Assembly: GCF_902196135.1 (NCBI RefSeq)
Contig: NZ_CABIKE010000011.1
Span: 1-64,000 of the forward strand
Source: Helicobacter suis
GTDB taxonomy: Bacteria > Campylobacterota > Campylobacteria > Campylobacterales > Helicobacteraceae
DNA length: 64,000 nucleotides
Direction of reading: 5' to 3'
How positions within the stretch are numbered: position 1 is the stretch's first letter; each line of letters starts with the position of its first letter. The notes below the pieces were generated by a model. The model was not told where the DNA came from, did not search any database, and worked only from the letters and a program-made list of their open reading frames with translations. Below are positions 42,160 to 52,335 of this stretch, one piece after another. The translations under genes were made by a program, and so were the position numbers.

Positions 42160-43224
42160 ATGCAAAATCTACCCCTGCTTGCCAATATTTTAGAAACTAG
42201 TTTTACACAGGCTAGCCAAAGACAACTCAAACCCCGCGACTATGATATTAAGCCCTCTACTTTGCTTTATGGGGGGGCTAAGGTGGGTAAAAGCGCTTTG
42301 GCTCTGTTTGTTGCTAAAAACTATAAAAAGCCCATTTTCATAGATGCCACAGACTGGCGTTTGCCCTTAGATGCGCTTTTTAAATTTCTACCCTCCTTTG
42401 CTCAAGACTATGGGACAGATCTACTCATCCTCAAACACCCCCCTAAAGATTTTCCCCTGCTTACTTTGCCTACTTTACTCATCCAAAGAGATACCAGCCA
42501 CACCCCAGAAGGTTTTAAGCAACAAGCCATTTTTCCTTTAAGTTTTTCTGAATTTGTCCATTTTTGCAACAAAGAACCCTCCGCCCTCCTTGCTCGTTTT
42601 TTAAAAGAGGGTAATTTGCCTGAAATGCTAGCCTTTTGCCCGCATGAGAAAATGCTTAAAAAACAAGCGCTTTTTGCCTTAGAATTTGGCGCACAAACCC
42701 CTCTTTTTAAAGCAATTTTGCCTTTCCAAGCTAAAAGTTTGAGTACAAATCACCTCTACACCCAGCTTAAAAAGCAACTTAAAATTTCTAAAGATACCCT
42801 TTATCGCTTCCTTGCCTACTTGCATGCTAGCCAAATGCTCTTATCTATTCCAACAGAAAAGGGCTATCCTAAGCTATATTTTTATGACTTTTCTTTGCCC
42901 TACACCTTTAGTTACAGCCACCCTCTCCCACCCGTGTTTGAAAACATGGTTGCTTTAGAATTAGCCCGCTTTTTTGGATTATCTGCCCTCACCTCTTTAT
43001 CCTCCGTTTTAAGAGTACAAACAAATCAGCGCGCCTATTGCTTTCTCCCTTTAGCTTTCCCCACACAAGAGCAACTTGAATACAGTCTACCCCTGCTTTT
43101 AAAAAAGATACCCGCAGACCCGCTTTTTTGTATCAGTCTTAACCCCCTACCCTTTTGCTGCAAACTCCCCTGTACCCTTTGTGATTTCCTCACTTTTTCT
43201 CTAAAAGTCCTCCCCATTCTTTAG
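42160..43224 (+). CDS. ATP-binding protein (AAA_14/DUF4143-like)
   Basis: A 354-residue cytoplasmic ATPase. LLYGGAKVGKSALALFVAKN is the Walker A region (residues 35-54) and YGTDLLILKHPP may hold a degenerate Walker B. The later KQALFALEFGAQTPLFKAI and QLKISKDTLYRFLAYLHASQ helices, then a winged-helix-like part, resemble the AAA_14-DUF4143 group. That group lacks a defined role. The C-terminus is Cys/Pro-rich (SLNPLPFCCKLPCTLC). In H. pylori an ATP-binding gene also sits divergent from rpsJ, so the position is conserved. Function unknown. Confidence 0.8.
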   Translation: MQNLPLLANILETSFTQASQRQLKPRDYDIKPSTLLYGGAKVGKSALALFVAKNYKKPIFIDATDWRLPLDALFKFLPSFAQDYGTDLLILKHPPKDFPLLTLPTLLIQRDTSHTPEGFKQQAIFPLSFSEFVHFCNKEPSALLARFLKEGNLPEMLAFCPHEKMLKKQALFALEFGAQTPLFKAILPFQAKSLSTNHLYTQLKKQLKISKDTLYRFLAYLHASQMLLSIPTEKGYPKLYFYDFSLPYTFSYSHPLPPVFENMVALELARFFGLSALTSLSSVLRVQTNQRAYCFLPLAFPTQEQLEYSLPLLLKKIPADPLFCISLNPLPFCCKLPCTLCDFLTFSLKVLPIL

Positions 43225-43283
43225 CTCTCTCTCATGTATTTTTAGCTAGACTAGCGCCCTATTAAATCTTAAGGTTGGAAGTT

Positions 43284-44366
43284 TTGGTTGCGCGCTTTCT
43301 GACTAAAAAAATCTTTGTCGGTCCTGTGGCTGTGGGAGGTGATGCGCCTATTAGTGTGCAGAGCATGACCTATAGCCAAACCCATGATATAGAGGCCACT
43401 AAAAGCCAAATTGATCGCCTCAAATTAGCGGGAGCGGATATGGTACGCGTGGCTGTGCCCTATAAAAAAGACGCCCTTGCGCTTAAAGAATTGAAAAAAG
43501 CCACCTCTTTACCCTTGATTGCAGATATTCATTTTCATTATCAATTCGCCCTTATTGCCGCTGAAAGCGTGGATGCTATCCGGATTAACCCCGGAAACAT
43601 TGGCTCATTAGAAAAAATCAAGGCTGTTGCTAAGGCTTGCAATGCGCGCTCTTTGCCTATCCGTATTGGGGTAAATGCAGGGAGTTTAGAAAAACAATTT
43701 GCGCTCAAATATGGCCCTACACCTGAGGGGATGGTACAATCCGCTCTTTATAACACCAAGCTTTTAGAAGATGTCGGGTTTGATAATATTAAGATTTCTT
43801 TAAAAGCTAGCGATGTAGAGCGCACCGTTTTAGCCTACCAAAAACTCCGTCCACTCGTTTCTTACCCCTTTCATTTAGGTCTAACAGAAGCCGGAAGTTT
43901 GTTTCACTCCAGCATTAAAAGCGCGATGGCTCTAGGCCAACTGCTTAGAGAAGGCATAGGCGATACCATGCGGGTTTCTATCACTGGAGAATTAGAGGAG
44001 GAGATTCGCGTGGCTAAGGCTATTTTGCGTTATAGCGGGAGGCAAAAGGAGGGTATTACTTTCATTTCCTGCCCTACTTGTGGGCGCATCGAGTCTAATC
44101 TAGTGGCTTTAATGGCTGAGGTAGAACAACGCCTAGCACACATTAAAATCCCTTTAGATGTGAGCGTGATGGGTTGTGTGGTCAACGCGCTAGGGGAGGC
44201 TCAACACGCCGATATTGCGATTGCCTTTGGCCATAAAAGCGGGCTCATTCTTAAAAAAGGTAAGGTGATTCATAAACTACCTGAAGATCAGCTTTTAGAA
44301 ACCTTTGTTGCTGAAGTGCAAGCCCTAGCAGATGAACATGCAAAGGAGATTCATGCTCTCTATTAA
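43284..44366 (+). CDS. ispG: 4-hydroxy-3-methylbut-2-enyl diphosphate synthase
   Basis: Iron-sulfur enzyme of the MEP isoprenoid pathway, making HMBPP from cyclic MEcPP. The barrel begins [20 protein letters not shown]; substrate residues lie in [20 protein letters not shown] and RINPGNIG. The 4Fe-4S ligands are in SCPTCGRIE and [13 protein letters not shown] chose the TTG at 43284, 9 bases after AAGG (43271-43274), giving 360 residues; a TTG at 43275 abuts that site. It overlaps the start of dapD. Confidence 0.94.
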   Translation: MVARFLTKKIFVGPVAVGGDAPISVQSMTYSQTHDIEATKSQIDRLKLAGADMVRVAVPYKKDALALKELKKATSLPLIADIHFHYQFALIAAESVDAIRINPGNIGSLEKIKAVAKACNARSLPIRIGVNAGSLEKQFALKYGPTPEGMVQSALYNTKLLEDVGFDNIKISLKASDVERTVLAYQKLRPLVSYPFHLGLTEAGSLFHSSIKSAMALGQLLREGIGDTMRVSITGELEEEIRVAKAILRYSGRQKEGITFISCPTCGRIESNLVALMAEVEQRLAHIKIPLDVSVMGCVVNALGEAQHADIAIAFGHKSGLILKKGKVIHKLPEDQLLETFVAEVQALADEHAKEIHALY

Positions 44367-45459
44367 ACCCCTTGCCTTTGGCATTGCAAAAATGCAGTAT
44401 GGACAAAAGAGTCAAAAACCTTTGAGTGCGTGTTTTTTATGTTTGGAGTGGCAACCTTTAGAACACTCCATTTTAAAGGCTTTGGAAGGGTTAAAACCCC
44501 TAAGCCAAACCCCAAGCGAGGCCATTTATAGCATTGATAAATCCTTTGTAAAGCAAGTTCTCCCCTACATTTCCCAAGAAAAAACCCCCCTTTCAGAAGT
44601 GCTTTTAGCCTTAGATAAGCAAGAGCAAAACCCGCAGCTTTCTTTTTATCACTTTGTTATTCTCTATGAAGACGCGCCATGCCAAAGTCTACAAACGGCT
44701 TATCTTAAACTCCATGCCCTTTCTCTAGGTAAAGCCCCTTTGCGCAGTCTGAATTTAGAGGGTATTTTTGCGCTGTTGCCTAATGTGGCTTGGAGTGGCC
44801 ATAAAGCCTATGAATTAGAATGGTTACGCGAACATGAAATTTCTTTAAAAATGCAGGATAAATTTCCTTGTATAGATTTTGTAGACAAATTCCCGCGCTA
44901 TTTAATGCAAATTACCCCTCAGTTTGATAATATCCGCCTGCTAGATAGCGCTAAAACGCGCTTTGGAGCTTATCTTGGCAAAGGGGGCTATACCCAGATG
45001 CCCGGGGCTAGCTATATTAATTTTAATGCCGGTGTAGAGGGGGCTTGCATGAATGAGGGGCGTATCTCCTCCTCTGTGATTGTAGGGGAGGGTACAGATA
45101 TTGGCGGGGGCGCGGGGATTTTAGGCGTACTTAGCGGAGGCAATAGTAAACCTATTAGTGTGGGAAAAGATTGTCTTTTGGGGGTTAATAGTGTACTAGG
45201 CATTAGTTTAGGAAATGGTTGTATTGTAGATGCAGGTATTGGCGTGCTAGCCGGTACAATTTTTTATATAGCCTCTGAGGAATTAGCCAAATTGCAAGAG
45301 ATCAACCCACAACTAGAAACAAGAGATTCAGGGCTGTATAAGGGTAGAGAATTATCCGGTTTGCATGGTTTGCATTTTAGACAACACAGCCAAACGGGTA
45401 AAATGGTCGTTTTGCGTAGTACGCGCTTGATTGCGCTCAACACGGATTTACACCACTAG
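44353..45459 (+). CDS. dapD: Tetrahydrodipicolinate N-succinyltransferase
   Basis: Commits tetrahydrodipicolinate to the succinyl branch of lysine and meso-diaminopimelate synthesis, needed for peptidoglycan. The C-terminal half is a left-handed beta helix with hexapeptide turns ([58 protein letters not shown]). The ATG at 44353 has AAGGAG just upstream and gives 368 residues; an earlier ATG at 44332 lies deep in ispG. The ispG-dapD-hcp order matches H. pylori. Confidence 0.94.
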   Translation: MLSIKPLAFGIAKMQYGQKSQKPLSACFLCLEWQPLEHSILKALEGLKPLSQTPSEAIYSIDKSFVKQVLPYISQEKTPLSEVLLALDKQEQNPQLSFYHFVILYEDAPCQSLQTAYLKLHALSLGKAPLRSLNLEGIFALLPNVAWSGHKAYELEWLREHEISLKMQDKFPCIDFVDKFPRYLMQITPQFDNIRLLDSAKTRFGAYLGKGGYTQMPGASYINFNAGVEGACMNEGRISSSVIVGEGTDIGGGAGILGVLSGGNSKPISVGKDCLLGVNSVLGISLGNGCIVDAGIGVLAGTIFYIASEELAKLQEINPQLETRDSGLYKGRELSGLHGLHFRQHSQTGKMVVLRSTRLIALNTDLHH

Positions 45460-45467
45460 GGAATAAA

Positions 45468-46544
45468 ATGGATTTTAAAAAATGGGGTTTTTGTCTTTTT
45501 TGCTTGCTCCTTTTAAATATAATCTATGCCGCGCCCACACCGCCTAATGCCCAAACTCAAGCCACACCTCCGGCTGCGCCTCCTACAGCCCCACAAAATG
45601 CCAGACCCCCTACAAATACACCCCCCGCTCTAACAGCTCCTCCCCCCTCCCCTCCCATGACAGATCGCCTCACCCCTCCTGCAGTGGCACAAGATGCCTT
45701 GAGTGCGGGCATTGCTGCGGTTAAAAGTGGGGATTATAAAGATGCCTTTAAGCTCTTTTCTAGGTCCTGTGATCAGGGTAATCCAGCCGGTTGTTTTGCG
45801 GTGGGTACGATGTATGCTAATGGGGTGGGTATCCAAACCGATACGGAAAAAGCCACGCGTTATTATGAAATGGGCTGTAGTGGAGGCGATGCAAGCGCTT
45901 GTGCAGATTTAGCCCAGACCTATGACTATAAACAAAATGCAACCTTAGATGATAAAGAAAAGGCTGCCCAGCTTTATGCGGTGGGTTGTCGTGGAGGGAG
46001 CGCTTTAGCCTGTAATAATTTAGCATGGATGTATGCTAATGGGGTGGGAGTGCCTAAGAATTATTTTAAAGCGATAGATTATTACAAATATGCCTGTGAA
46101 CATGGGAGTGATTTAGGTTGTTATAATTTAGGTTTAATGAGTAATGTTAAAAATATTTATGGAATTGATAAGGCTAAATTAAACAATGTAGATTTAAATT
46201 ACTTGGCTTGTAACGCGGGGGACATGCAGGGTTGTGCCAACTTAGGTTGGATTTATGCTAAGGGAGCAGAGGGCGTACCCATTAATAATTTTTATGCTGC
46301 TAAGTATTTCCAGCTAGCTTGTGAGAGTGGGAATCTTTCTAGTTGCAATAATTTAGGTGTGTTGTACCAAAAGGGTTTAGGCGTGCCCCAAAATGACAAA
46401 CGCGCCCTTGATTTATTTTCCTATGTGTGCCAGTATGGCCTGCAATCTGGTTGTGATAATTACGGCATTTTTAAAGAAAAATTATTGCGCTCTAATCCCA
46501 ATTATGGGCGTTTGTTTCTCCCGCTTGATCCTAATTTGCGTTAA
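45468..46544 (+). CDS. Secreted cysteine-rich Sel1-repeat protein (Hcp family)
   Basis: A 358-residue secreted repeat protein. A signal peptide (FCLFCLLLLNIIYAAP) is followed by a Pro/Ala/Thr-rich linker (about 22-72). Seven Sel1-like helical repeats follow, each with a C-x7-C pair, such as CDQGNPAGC, CSGGDASAC, CRGGSALAC, CEHGSDLGC, CNAGDMQGC, CESGNLSSC and CQYGLQSGC. Disulfide-stapled Sel1 repeats are the hallmark of Helicobacter Hcp proteins, some of which bind wall precursors or act on host cells. Position after dapD suggests the HcpF-type gene. The proline linker is unusually long. Confidence 0.85.
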   Translation: MDFKKWGFCLFCLLLLNIIYAAPTPPNAQTQATPPAAPPTAPQNARPPTNTPPALTAPPPSPPMTDRLTPPAVAQDALSAGIAAVKSGDYKDAFKLFSRSCDQGNPAGCFAVGTMYANGVGIQTDTEKATRYYEMGCSGGDASACADLAQTYDYKQNATLDDKEKAAQLYAVGCRGGSALACNNLAWMYANGVGVPKNYFKAIDYYKYACEHGSDLGCYNLGLMSNVKNIYGIDKAKLNNVDLNYLACNAGDMQGCANLGWIYAKGAEGVPINNFYAAKYFQLACESGNLSSCNNLGVLYQKGLGVPQNDKRALDLFSYVCQYGLQSGCDNYGIFKEKLLRSNPNYGRLFLPLDPNLR

Positions 46545-46601
46545 AGGCACTTTCAACCCGAATATTTTACAATTAGGAATTTTAATTTTAAAAGGATAGA
46601 T

Positions 46602-47048
46602 GTGAAAGTATTACTGCTACAAGATGTTAAAAATCTAGGCAAAGCTGGAGATGTATGTGAGGTTAAAGATGGCTACGCAAACAATTTTTTACTGGCTAAA
46701 AATTTAGCCCAATTAGCCACTACAGAGGTGATTCGTAGATATAAAGCCAATGTGCAAAAACGAGCACAACAAGAGGCTTTGGAGTTAGCTGCCAAACAAG
46801 AGCTTGCCCAAACACTAGAAGGGATTATTCTAAAAATTAGCAAAAAAGTAGGGGCTAATGGCGCACTTTTTGGTTCTATCACTAAAGAGGAGGTGATTGA
46901 AACCCTGCAGGCAAACCACCCTATCAGCCTTGATAAAAAAACATTGGATCTTAAAACGCCTATTAGAAGTACCGGGATTTATGAAATTGATGTTAAGCTT
47001 GGATTAGGCGTTGTAGGTGTTTTAAAAATTGATGTCGTGGCTGAGTGA
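46602..47048 (+). CDS. rplI: 50S ribosomal protein L9
   Basis: Two-domain L1-stalk-side protein that limits frameshifting. The 148 residues start with [20 protein letters not shown] and [15 protein letters not shown], then a long helix and the C-terminal domain ([20 protein letters not shown]). The start codon is GTG with AAAGGAT just upstream. The hslV start lies just after the stop. Confidence 0.95.
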   Translation: MKVLLLQDVKNLGKAGDVCEVKDGYANNFLLAKNLAQLATTEVIRRYKANVQKRAQQEALELAAKQELAQTLEGIILKISKKVGANGALFGSITKEEVIETLQANHPISLDKKTLDLKTPIRSTGIYEIDVKLGLGVVGVLKIDVVAE

Positions 47049-47055
47049 TTTTATA

Positions 47056-47598
47056 ATGTTTCATGCCACTACGATTTTGGGCTATAAAACCCATTTTGAG
47101 GGGAAGGATTATGCCATTATTGGCGGAGATGGACAGGTTAGTTTTAATAATTGTATTCTTAAGGGCAATGCTACCAAAATCCGCACTCTCCACCATGGCC
47201 AAATTTTAAGCGGGTTTGCAGGTAGTACAGCCGATGCCTTTAGTTTATTTGATATGTTTGAGCGCATTTTGGAGGGTAAAAAAGGGGATTTGTTTAAAAG
47301 TGTGGTGGATTTTAGCAAAGAGTGGCGCAAGGATAAATTTTTACGCCGTTTAGAGGCAATGATGATCGTGCTTAATAAACAATCTATCTTTATTTTAAGC
47401 GGAACAGGAGATGTAGTTGAACCTGAAGATGGCAAGATCGCTGCTATTGGGAGTGGGGGTAATTATGCTTTAAGTGCAGCCCGTGCGCTTGATTTATTTG
47501 CACACCTACCGCCTAAAACTTTAGTAGAAGAATCGCTTAAAATCGCGGGTAATCTTTGTATCTATACCAACCAAAACATTAAAATTTTGGAGCTTTAA
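47056..47598 (+). CDS. hslV: ATP-dependent protease subunit HslV
   Basis: Proteasome-like peptidase ring that degrades proteins unfolded by HslU. After removal of MFHA the catalytic N-terminal threonine is in [43 protein letters not shown] and [14 protein letters not shown] are family blocks. The ATG at 47056 yields 180 residues with the correct short leader; an ORF start at 47029 is upstream inside rplI. Only 7 bp follow rplI and the stop overlaps the hslU start by 1 bp. Confidence 0.95.
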   Translation: MFHATTILGYKTHFEGKDYAIIGGDGQVSFNNCILKGNATKIRTLHHGQILSGFAGSTADAFSLFDMFERILEGKKGDLFKSVVDFSKEWRKDKFLRRLEAMMIVLNKQSIFILSGTGDVVEPEDGKIAAIGSGGNYALSAARALDLFAHLPPKTLVEESLKIAGNLCIYTNQNIKILEL

Positions 47599-48938
47599 TG
47601 CTAGGCCATGCAAAATTAAATTTAACACCTCAAGAGATTGTCCATTATTTAGACGACTATATCATCGGACAACAAGATGCAAAAAAGATGATTGCTATTG
47701 CTCTGCGTAATCGCTGGCGGCGTTTGCAATTAAGTAAAGAACTCCAAGAGGAGGTCATGCCTAAAAATATTTTGATGATAGGCTCAACAGGTGTGGGCAA
47801 AACCGAAATTGCACGGCGCATGGCTAAGATGATGGGTTTACCCTTTATCAAAGTGGAGGCTAGTAAATACACAGAAGTAGGCTTTGTAGGGCGCGATGTA
47901 GAATCTATGGTGCGCGATTTGGTCGTGGCAAGTATTCATTTAGTAGAAAACGAGGAGAAGGAAAAAAATCAAGCTAAGATTGAGGATTTAATCATTGAGC
48001 GCATCACTAAAAAGCTTTTGCCCCCCCTTCCTAGCGGTGTAGGTAAGGATAAACAGCAAGAGTATGCGCTAAATTTTGAGAAAACCAAACAAAAAGTACG
48101 CAGCCATGTTTTAGATGATCAAAAAATCCAAATTGAATTAGATAAAAGGGGCGTAGAGGGGGATTTTAATATGCCACCTGAAATTATCAAAGTTCAAGAA
48201 AGTCTAACTAAAATTTTAAATAAAGGGAGTGAAAAGGTTAGTAAAGAAATGACCATTAAAGAGGCCAAAGAAGCTTTACGCCACGATGTTTCTCAAGCCA
48301 TTTTAGACATGGAACAAGTACAAAGAGAGGGAGTACAAAGAGCCGCGCAGTGCGGGGTTATCTTCATTGATGAGATTGATAAAATTGCAGTTGGTTCAAA
48401 AGAGGGGCGTACTCAAGACCCTAGTAAAGAGGGTGTACAACGCGATCTCTTGCCCATTGTGGAGGGGAGCACCATTCAAACTAAATATGGGCCCATAGCC
48501 ACCGATCACATTCTTTTTATTGCCGCTGGGGCTTTTCATTTAAGTAAACCTAGCGATTTGATCCCTGAATTACAAGGGCGCTTTCCTTTGCGTGTGGAAT
48601 TAGAAAGTTTGTCTGAGGAGATTATGTATGAGATTTTGACTCGCCCTAAAAGTTCGCTGATTAAGCAATACCAAGCGCTTTTAGAAGTAGAAAATGTAGA
48701 TTTGGCTTTTGAACCTGAAGCTTTAAGAGAACTTGCTAAATTCTCATATTTAGCCAATCAAAAAACAGAGGATATTGGCGCGCGCCGTTTGCACACCACT
48801 TTAGAAAAAGTGCTAGAGGATATTAGTTTTAACGCTACAGCTTATGCGGGGCAAAAAGTGGTGGTTTCTAAAGAAAATGTGAGCCAAACATTACAAGATT
48901 TGGTAGAGGATGTGGATCTAGCGCGTTTTATTTTATGA
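47598..48938 (+). CDS. hslU: ATP-dependent unfoldase HslU
   Basis: AAA+ ring that unfolds substrates into HslV. The 446 residues start with LTPQEIVHYLDDYIIGQQDA, Walker A GSTGVGKT at 62-69, pore motif VGFVGRDVESMVRDL, the variable intermediate domain (about 110-230) and Walker B GVIFIDEIDKIA. EDIGARRLHTTLEKVLEDIS is the sensor-2 region, and the C-terminal LARFIL docks HslV. It overlaps era by ATGA. Confidence 0.96.
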   Translation: MLGHAKLNLTPQEIVHYLDDYIIGQQDAKKMIAIALRNRWRRLQLSKELQEEVMPKNILMIGSTGVGKTEIARRMAKMMGLPFIKVEASKYTEVGFVGRDVESMVRDLVVASIHLVENEEKEKNQAKIEDLIIERITKKLLPPLPSGVGKDKQQEYALNFEKTKQKVRSHVLDDQKIQIELDKRGVEGDFNMPPEIIKVQESLTKILNKGSEKVSKEMTIKEAKEALRHDVSQAILDMEQVQREGVQRAAQCGVIFIDEIDKIAVGSKEGRTQDPSKEGVQRDLLPIVEGSTIQTKYGPIATDHILFIAAGAFHLSKPSDLIPELQGRFPLRVELESLSEEIMYEILTRPKSSLIKQYQALLEVENVDLAFEPEALRELAKFSYLANQKTEDIGARRLHTTLEKVLEDISFNATAYAGQKVVVSKENVSQTLQDLVEDVDLARFIL

Positions 48939-49825
48939 GTAAAGCCGGCTTTATTGCACTCATTGGCCGGCCAAATGCCGGTAAAAGCACCTTAATTAAT
49001 GCGCTAGTTTATGAGCGTCTTTGCCTAATTTCTCATAAAGCTAATGCCACCCGCAAAATCTTAAAGGCCATTGTACCCTATACTCAAGGGGATATAGAAT
49101 GCCAGATGGTTTTTTTAGACACCCCCGGAATTTGTAAGCCCACTAAATTACTTAACCAAGCTATGACAAAGCAAATTAGGCATGCCCTAGAGTCTTGTGA
49201 TTTGGCTGTATTTCTAGCTAGTATCCATGACAGTCCAGAAAAATACCAAGAATTTTTAAATCTAGCCCCCAACAAACCCCATATCCTAGCCCTTAATAAA
49301 ACAGATACAGCCACTCCTGCTAAAATTCTAGCCCAGATTAAAGCCTACCAAGTTTATAGCGCGCACTTTAGTACACTTATTCCCTTAAGCGCGGCTAAGG
49401 GCTATCATTTAGAAATTCTCTTAGAAGAAGTGGCTAAACTCTTGCCTGAATCTCCTTTTTATTATGATCCCAAGCTCCTTAGCGATATACAGACTAAAGA
49501 GATTTATAAAGAGATGATTCGCGAACAGATTTTTCGCTTTTTAAGTGAGGAAATCCCTTATGCTAGCGATGTGCTGATTATGCGCATAGAGGAGGGAAAG
49601 ACTAGGGATTTTATTGATGCTAGAATCATCGTAGAAAAAGAGAGCCAACAAAGAATGGTGATTGGTAAAGGGGGGAGTGTGGTTAAGAAAATCGGGCGGG
49701 AGGCAAGGTTAGCAATAGAGGCTTTTTCTGAAAAAAAAGTGTTTTTACAGCTAGAGGTACTGGTACAGAAAAACTGGACTCAGGAAAAAGATCAGCTAAA
49801 AAAAATGGGCTATATGATAGAATAG
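48935..49825 (+). CDS. era: GTPase Era
   Basis: Binds the 3' end of 16S rRNA to guide small-subunit maturation. G1 is GRPNAGKS (11-18), G3 DTPG (62-65) and G4 NKTD (120-123). The C-terminal KH domain has VEKESQQRMVIGKGGSVVKK. The 296-residue length is normal. An ATGA overlap with hslU indicates coupling. Confidence 0.96.
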   Translation: MSKAGFIALIGRPNAGKSTLINALVYERLCLISHKANATRKILKAIVPYTQGDIECQMVFLDTPGICKPTKLLNQAMTKQIRHALESCDLAVFLASIHDSPEKYQEFLNLAPNKPHILALNKTDTATPAKILAQIKAYQVYSAHFSTLIPLSAAKGYHLEILLEEVAKLLPESPFYYDPKLLSDIQTKEIYKEMIREQIFRFLSEEIPYASDVLIMRIEEGKTRDFIDARIIVEKESQQRMVIGKGGSVVKKIGREARLAIEAFSEKKVFLQLEVLVQKNWTQEKDQLKKMGYMIE

Positions 49826-49863
49826 CGCGTTTTCTTTTTGATTTTTACGCTTAGGGGTTTTGA

Positions 49864-50865
49864 ATGGTTAGAATGGGTTTGCGATCTGCTTTTTTAATTT
49901 TTGCTCTAACTTTAGGGGCTCAAGCAGGCACTTTAATGGGTTTTGTTAAAGCCTACCATGAAAAGGGGATAGGCTCTATTGAAAGACTTTTGCAGTCCTA
50001 TTTAAGCCAAAAAGATTTTTGGGAGGATGTGCTAGAAACAAAAGACACCACCTATGGATACTATGAAAGCCTAGACTATCTTTTTATCATTAATAAAGCC
50101 GATCCCAAACTTATTCTTTACAAAATGGATGGGGAAAAAATCTCTAAGGTTAATGAAAGTAAGGCATTGGTGGGTTCTAAAATCGGGATGAAGGTGAGTG
50201 AAGGGGATAAGGCTACTCCCATTGGTGTTTATCAGATTATTAAAAAGATCACCAGTTTAAGTGCTTACTATGGACCCTTAGCCCTTGTAACTAACTATCC
50301 AAATCCCTTAGATGTGGTGCTTAAACATACAGGTCATGGAATTTGGATTCATGGCATGCCTTTAAAAGGTGATCGCGATAATTCCTACACTAAGGGCTGT
50401 ATTGCCATTGATAATAAAATCTTACAAAATTACGATAAGTTGGTGCGGAATAAAAAGACCCTATTAGTTGTTTATGAGGGAGATTTTCCCCATGCAAGTA
50501 AACAAGAGTTAGCATTGTTGTTGAGTAATTTATATGCTTGGCGCATGGCTTGGGCTAAGAATAATTTGATCTCTTATTTAGAGTTTTATTCCCCTAATTT
50601 CAAGCACTTTAATGGCATGGGTTTAAAAAAGTTTGAAAAATTCAAAACTAAGATTTTTGCTAAAAATGAGGATAAGACAATTCGCTTTTCAAATATCAAC
50701 ATCACCCCCTACCCTAATATTGAAGGCAAACGGCTTTTCCGCATCACTTTTTTACAAGATTATGAAGCTTACAAACACAAAAAACCCACTTACTCCTCAC
50801 ATGGCATTAAAGAGTTATATGTAGAACTCAAAAATAAAAAGATGCAAATTTTAGTGGAGAAATAA
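49864..50865 (+). CDS. csd6: L,D-carboxypeptidase Csd6 (YkuD-type), cell shape
   Basis: Periplasmic enzyme trimming tetrapeptide to tripeptide stems in peptidoglycan; the H. pylori counterpart is needed for helical shape. The signal peptide is RSAFLIFALTLGAQAG. The YkuD domain shows H163 in IWIHGMPLKG and the nucleophile C179 in NSYTKGCIAI. A C-terminal NTF2-like domain (about 215-333) follows. At 333 residues it matches the family. It follows era by 38 bp, as in H. pylori. Confidence 0.92.
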   Translation: MVRMGLRSAFLIFALTLGAQAGTLMGFVKAYHEKGIGSIERLLQSYLSQKDFWEDVLETKDTTYGYYESLDYLFIINKADPKLILYKMDGEKISKVNESKALVGSKIGMKVSEGDKATPIGVYQIIKKITSLSAYYGPLALVTNYPNPLDVVLKHTGHGIWIHGMPLKGDRDNSYTKGCIAIDNKILQNYDKLVRNKKTLLVVYEGDFPHASKQELALLLSNLYAWRMAWAKNNLISYLEFYSPNFKHFNGMGLKKFEKFKTKIFAKNEDKTIRFSNINITPYPNIEGKRLFRITFLQDYEAYKHKKPTYSSHGIKELYVELKNKKMQILVEK

Positions 50866-50886
50866 ATATTATTGGGTGGCTAGTAC

Positions 50887-52293
50887 ATGGTTGAATTTGT
50901 CTATGTTAAAAACCCACATTATCCCCACGCGGTACTCCATGATCATATTCAAGTGTTAGATGCTCCTATAGATGTAGAATGTGTGGTATCTAATGTGCCT
51001 TTAAAGGGCGCTCAAAGAGTAGCGCCTGAAATTAATTTTTTAATAGAGCACAGCGCCCAAGATCCTTTAGAATTAGCCAAGAGTCTTTCTTTACTCTATG
51101 AACTTCATGGCCTGCAATTTGACTTTAAACACACTAAAACTTTAGAAACGCAGGAAGGTTCTCTTATAGAATACTTCACCTATGATAATAATATCTGCCA
51201 ATACCATCAAAGACGCGTAGAATGTTGTGGCAAATGTAGCGAGGTGTGTCCAACTTTGGCTATCACTAAACTAGATCCACAAATTGCCCAAGAAAAGGGT
51301 TTAGAATGCCATGATAACCGCCACTTGGTTTTTAAATACGAGTCTTGTATTGATTGTGGTAAATGCATAGCGGTTTGTCCTAGTGGGAGTTTGGAATATG
51401 GGGCTTTGAGTTTAGAATGCATGCAGGCTGTGGCTAAACTTTATCAGGATTATATCCCTTTGGTTATAGATCGCAATGTAACCTTGCCTAATGTTGCGCT
51501 CAAACAGGAAGTTTTGCCTCTATGCTTGAATGCTAATATTTTAGAACAAACCTATCTTTTAACACTCTTGCAAGAAAGCGGTGCACAGGTGGTGTTGTAT
51601 GCACCAGAACTAGGGATAGGGACTTTAGAGAGTATCACACTACTTAATAGCATTTATCAAAAACTCTATGGATTAGATGCGATTTTATATGCCTCCGATC
51701 CCACTAAACTTAAAGAATGTTTAGAACAGGCTAGAATTTTAGAGTACACCCACTTTAGCCCGCCAACAACTCCCACACATACCAAGCGCGATCTCTTTGC
51801 TAAACGGCTAGCGTATGTAGTTGGAGAAAAAGATTATGGTCAGGTAGGCTGTGGAGACTTTATCCGTTATGGGCATATTCAAATCCAAGATAATTGTACC
51901 CTTTGTCTTTCTTGTGTGGGGGCGTGTAATACCCATGCTTTAAGCATTGATGGAAACGAGTATACTTTGCTTTTTAACCCATCTCTTTGTACCACTTGTG
52001 GCTACTGCGTACCTACTTGTCCTGAAAAAGATTGTTTGAGTTTAGAGCGCGATGGAATTGCTCTAAACCCGGCCTATTTTAAACCCCAAGTCATGGCTCA
52101 AGATAGCTTATTTACCTGCCGTGTGTGTGGTAAACCTATGGGTACAACTAAAAGTGTGCTAAAAATTGCTAAATTTATGGAACCTCGTTTTAAAGGCGAT
52201 GCGCGCCGTATCGCCTCTCTTTATGCTTGCGCTGATTGCAAGGTTAAGGTTATGCTAGAAGACATGCTAGACATCACCTCAATTTTACGCTAG
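50887..52293 (+). CDS. Multi-cluster 4Fe-4S ferredoxin-like protein
   Basis: A 468-residue iron-sulfur protein. Clusters are suggested by CCGKCSEVCP, CIDCGKCIAVCP, CTLCLSCVGAC and CTTCGYCVPTCP, plus later CRVCGKP and CADC pairs that could bind another metal. The C-rich blocks lie near residues 117-170 and 340-385, separated by a helical non-cysteine domain. An electron-transfer role is clear; the partner is not. H. pylori has a comparable ferredoxin-like gene. It is convergent with tonB across 42 bp. Confidence 0.8.
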   Translation: MVEFVYVKNPHYPHAVLHDHIQVLDAPIDVECVVSNVPLKGAQRVAPEINFLIEHSAQDPLELAKSLSLLYELHGLQFDFKHTKTLETQEGSLIEYFTYDNNICQYHQRRVECCGKCSEVCPTLAITKLDPQIAQEKGLECHDNRHLVFKYESCIDCGKCIAVCPSGSLEYGALSLECMQAVAKLYQDYIPLVIDRNVTLPNVALKQEVLPLCLNANILEQTYLLTLLQESGAQVVLYAPELGIGTLESITLLNSIYQKLYGLDAILYASDPTKLKECLEQARILEYTHFSPPTTPTHTKRDLFAKRLAYVVGEKDYGQVGCGDFIRYGHIQIQDNCTLCLSCVGACNTHALSIDGNEYTLLFNPSLCTTCGYCVPTCPEKDCLSLERDGIALNPAYFKPQVMAQDSLFTCRVCGKPMGTTKSVLKIAKFMEPRFKGDARRIASLYACADCKVKVMLEDMLDITSILR

Positions 52294-52335
52294 CTTAAGC
52301 TTAAGATTATCTTTTAGCCAATAGCTTAACAAAGA

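Noticed and set aside
45640-45660. C-rich tract in the Hcp-like gene as a phase switch
   Set aside because: It is a short mixed CT stretch encoding the proline linker; the gene is in frame and no long homopolymer is present.
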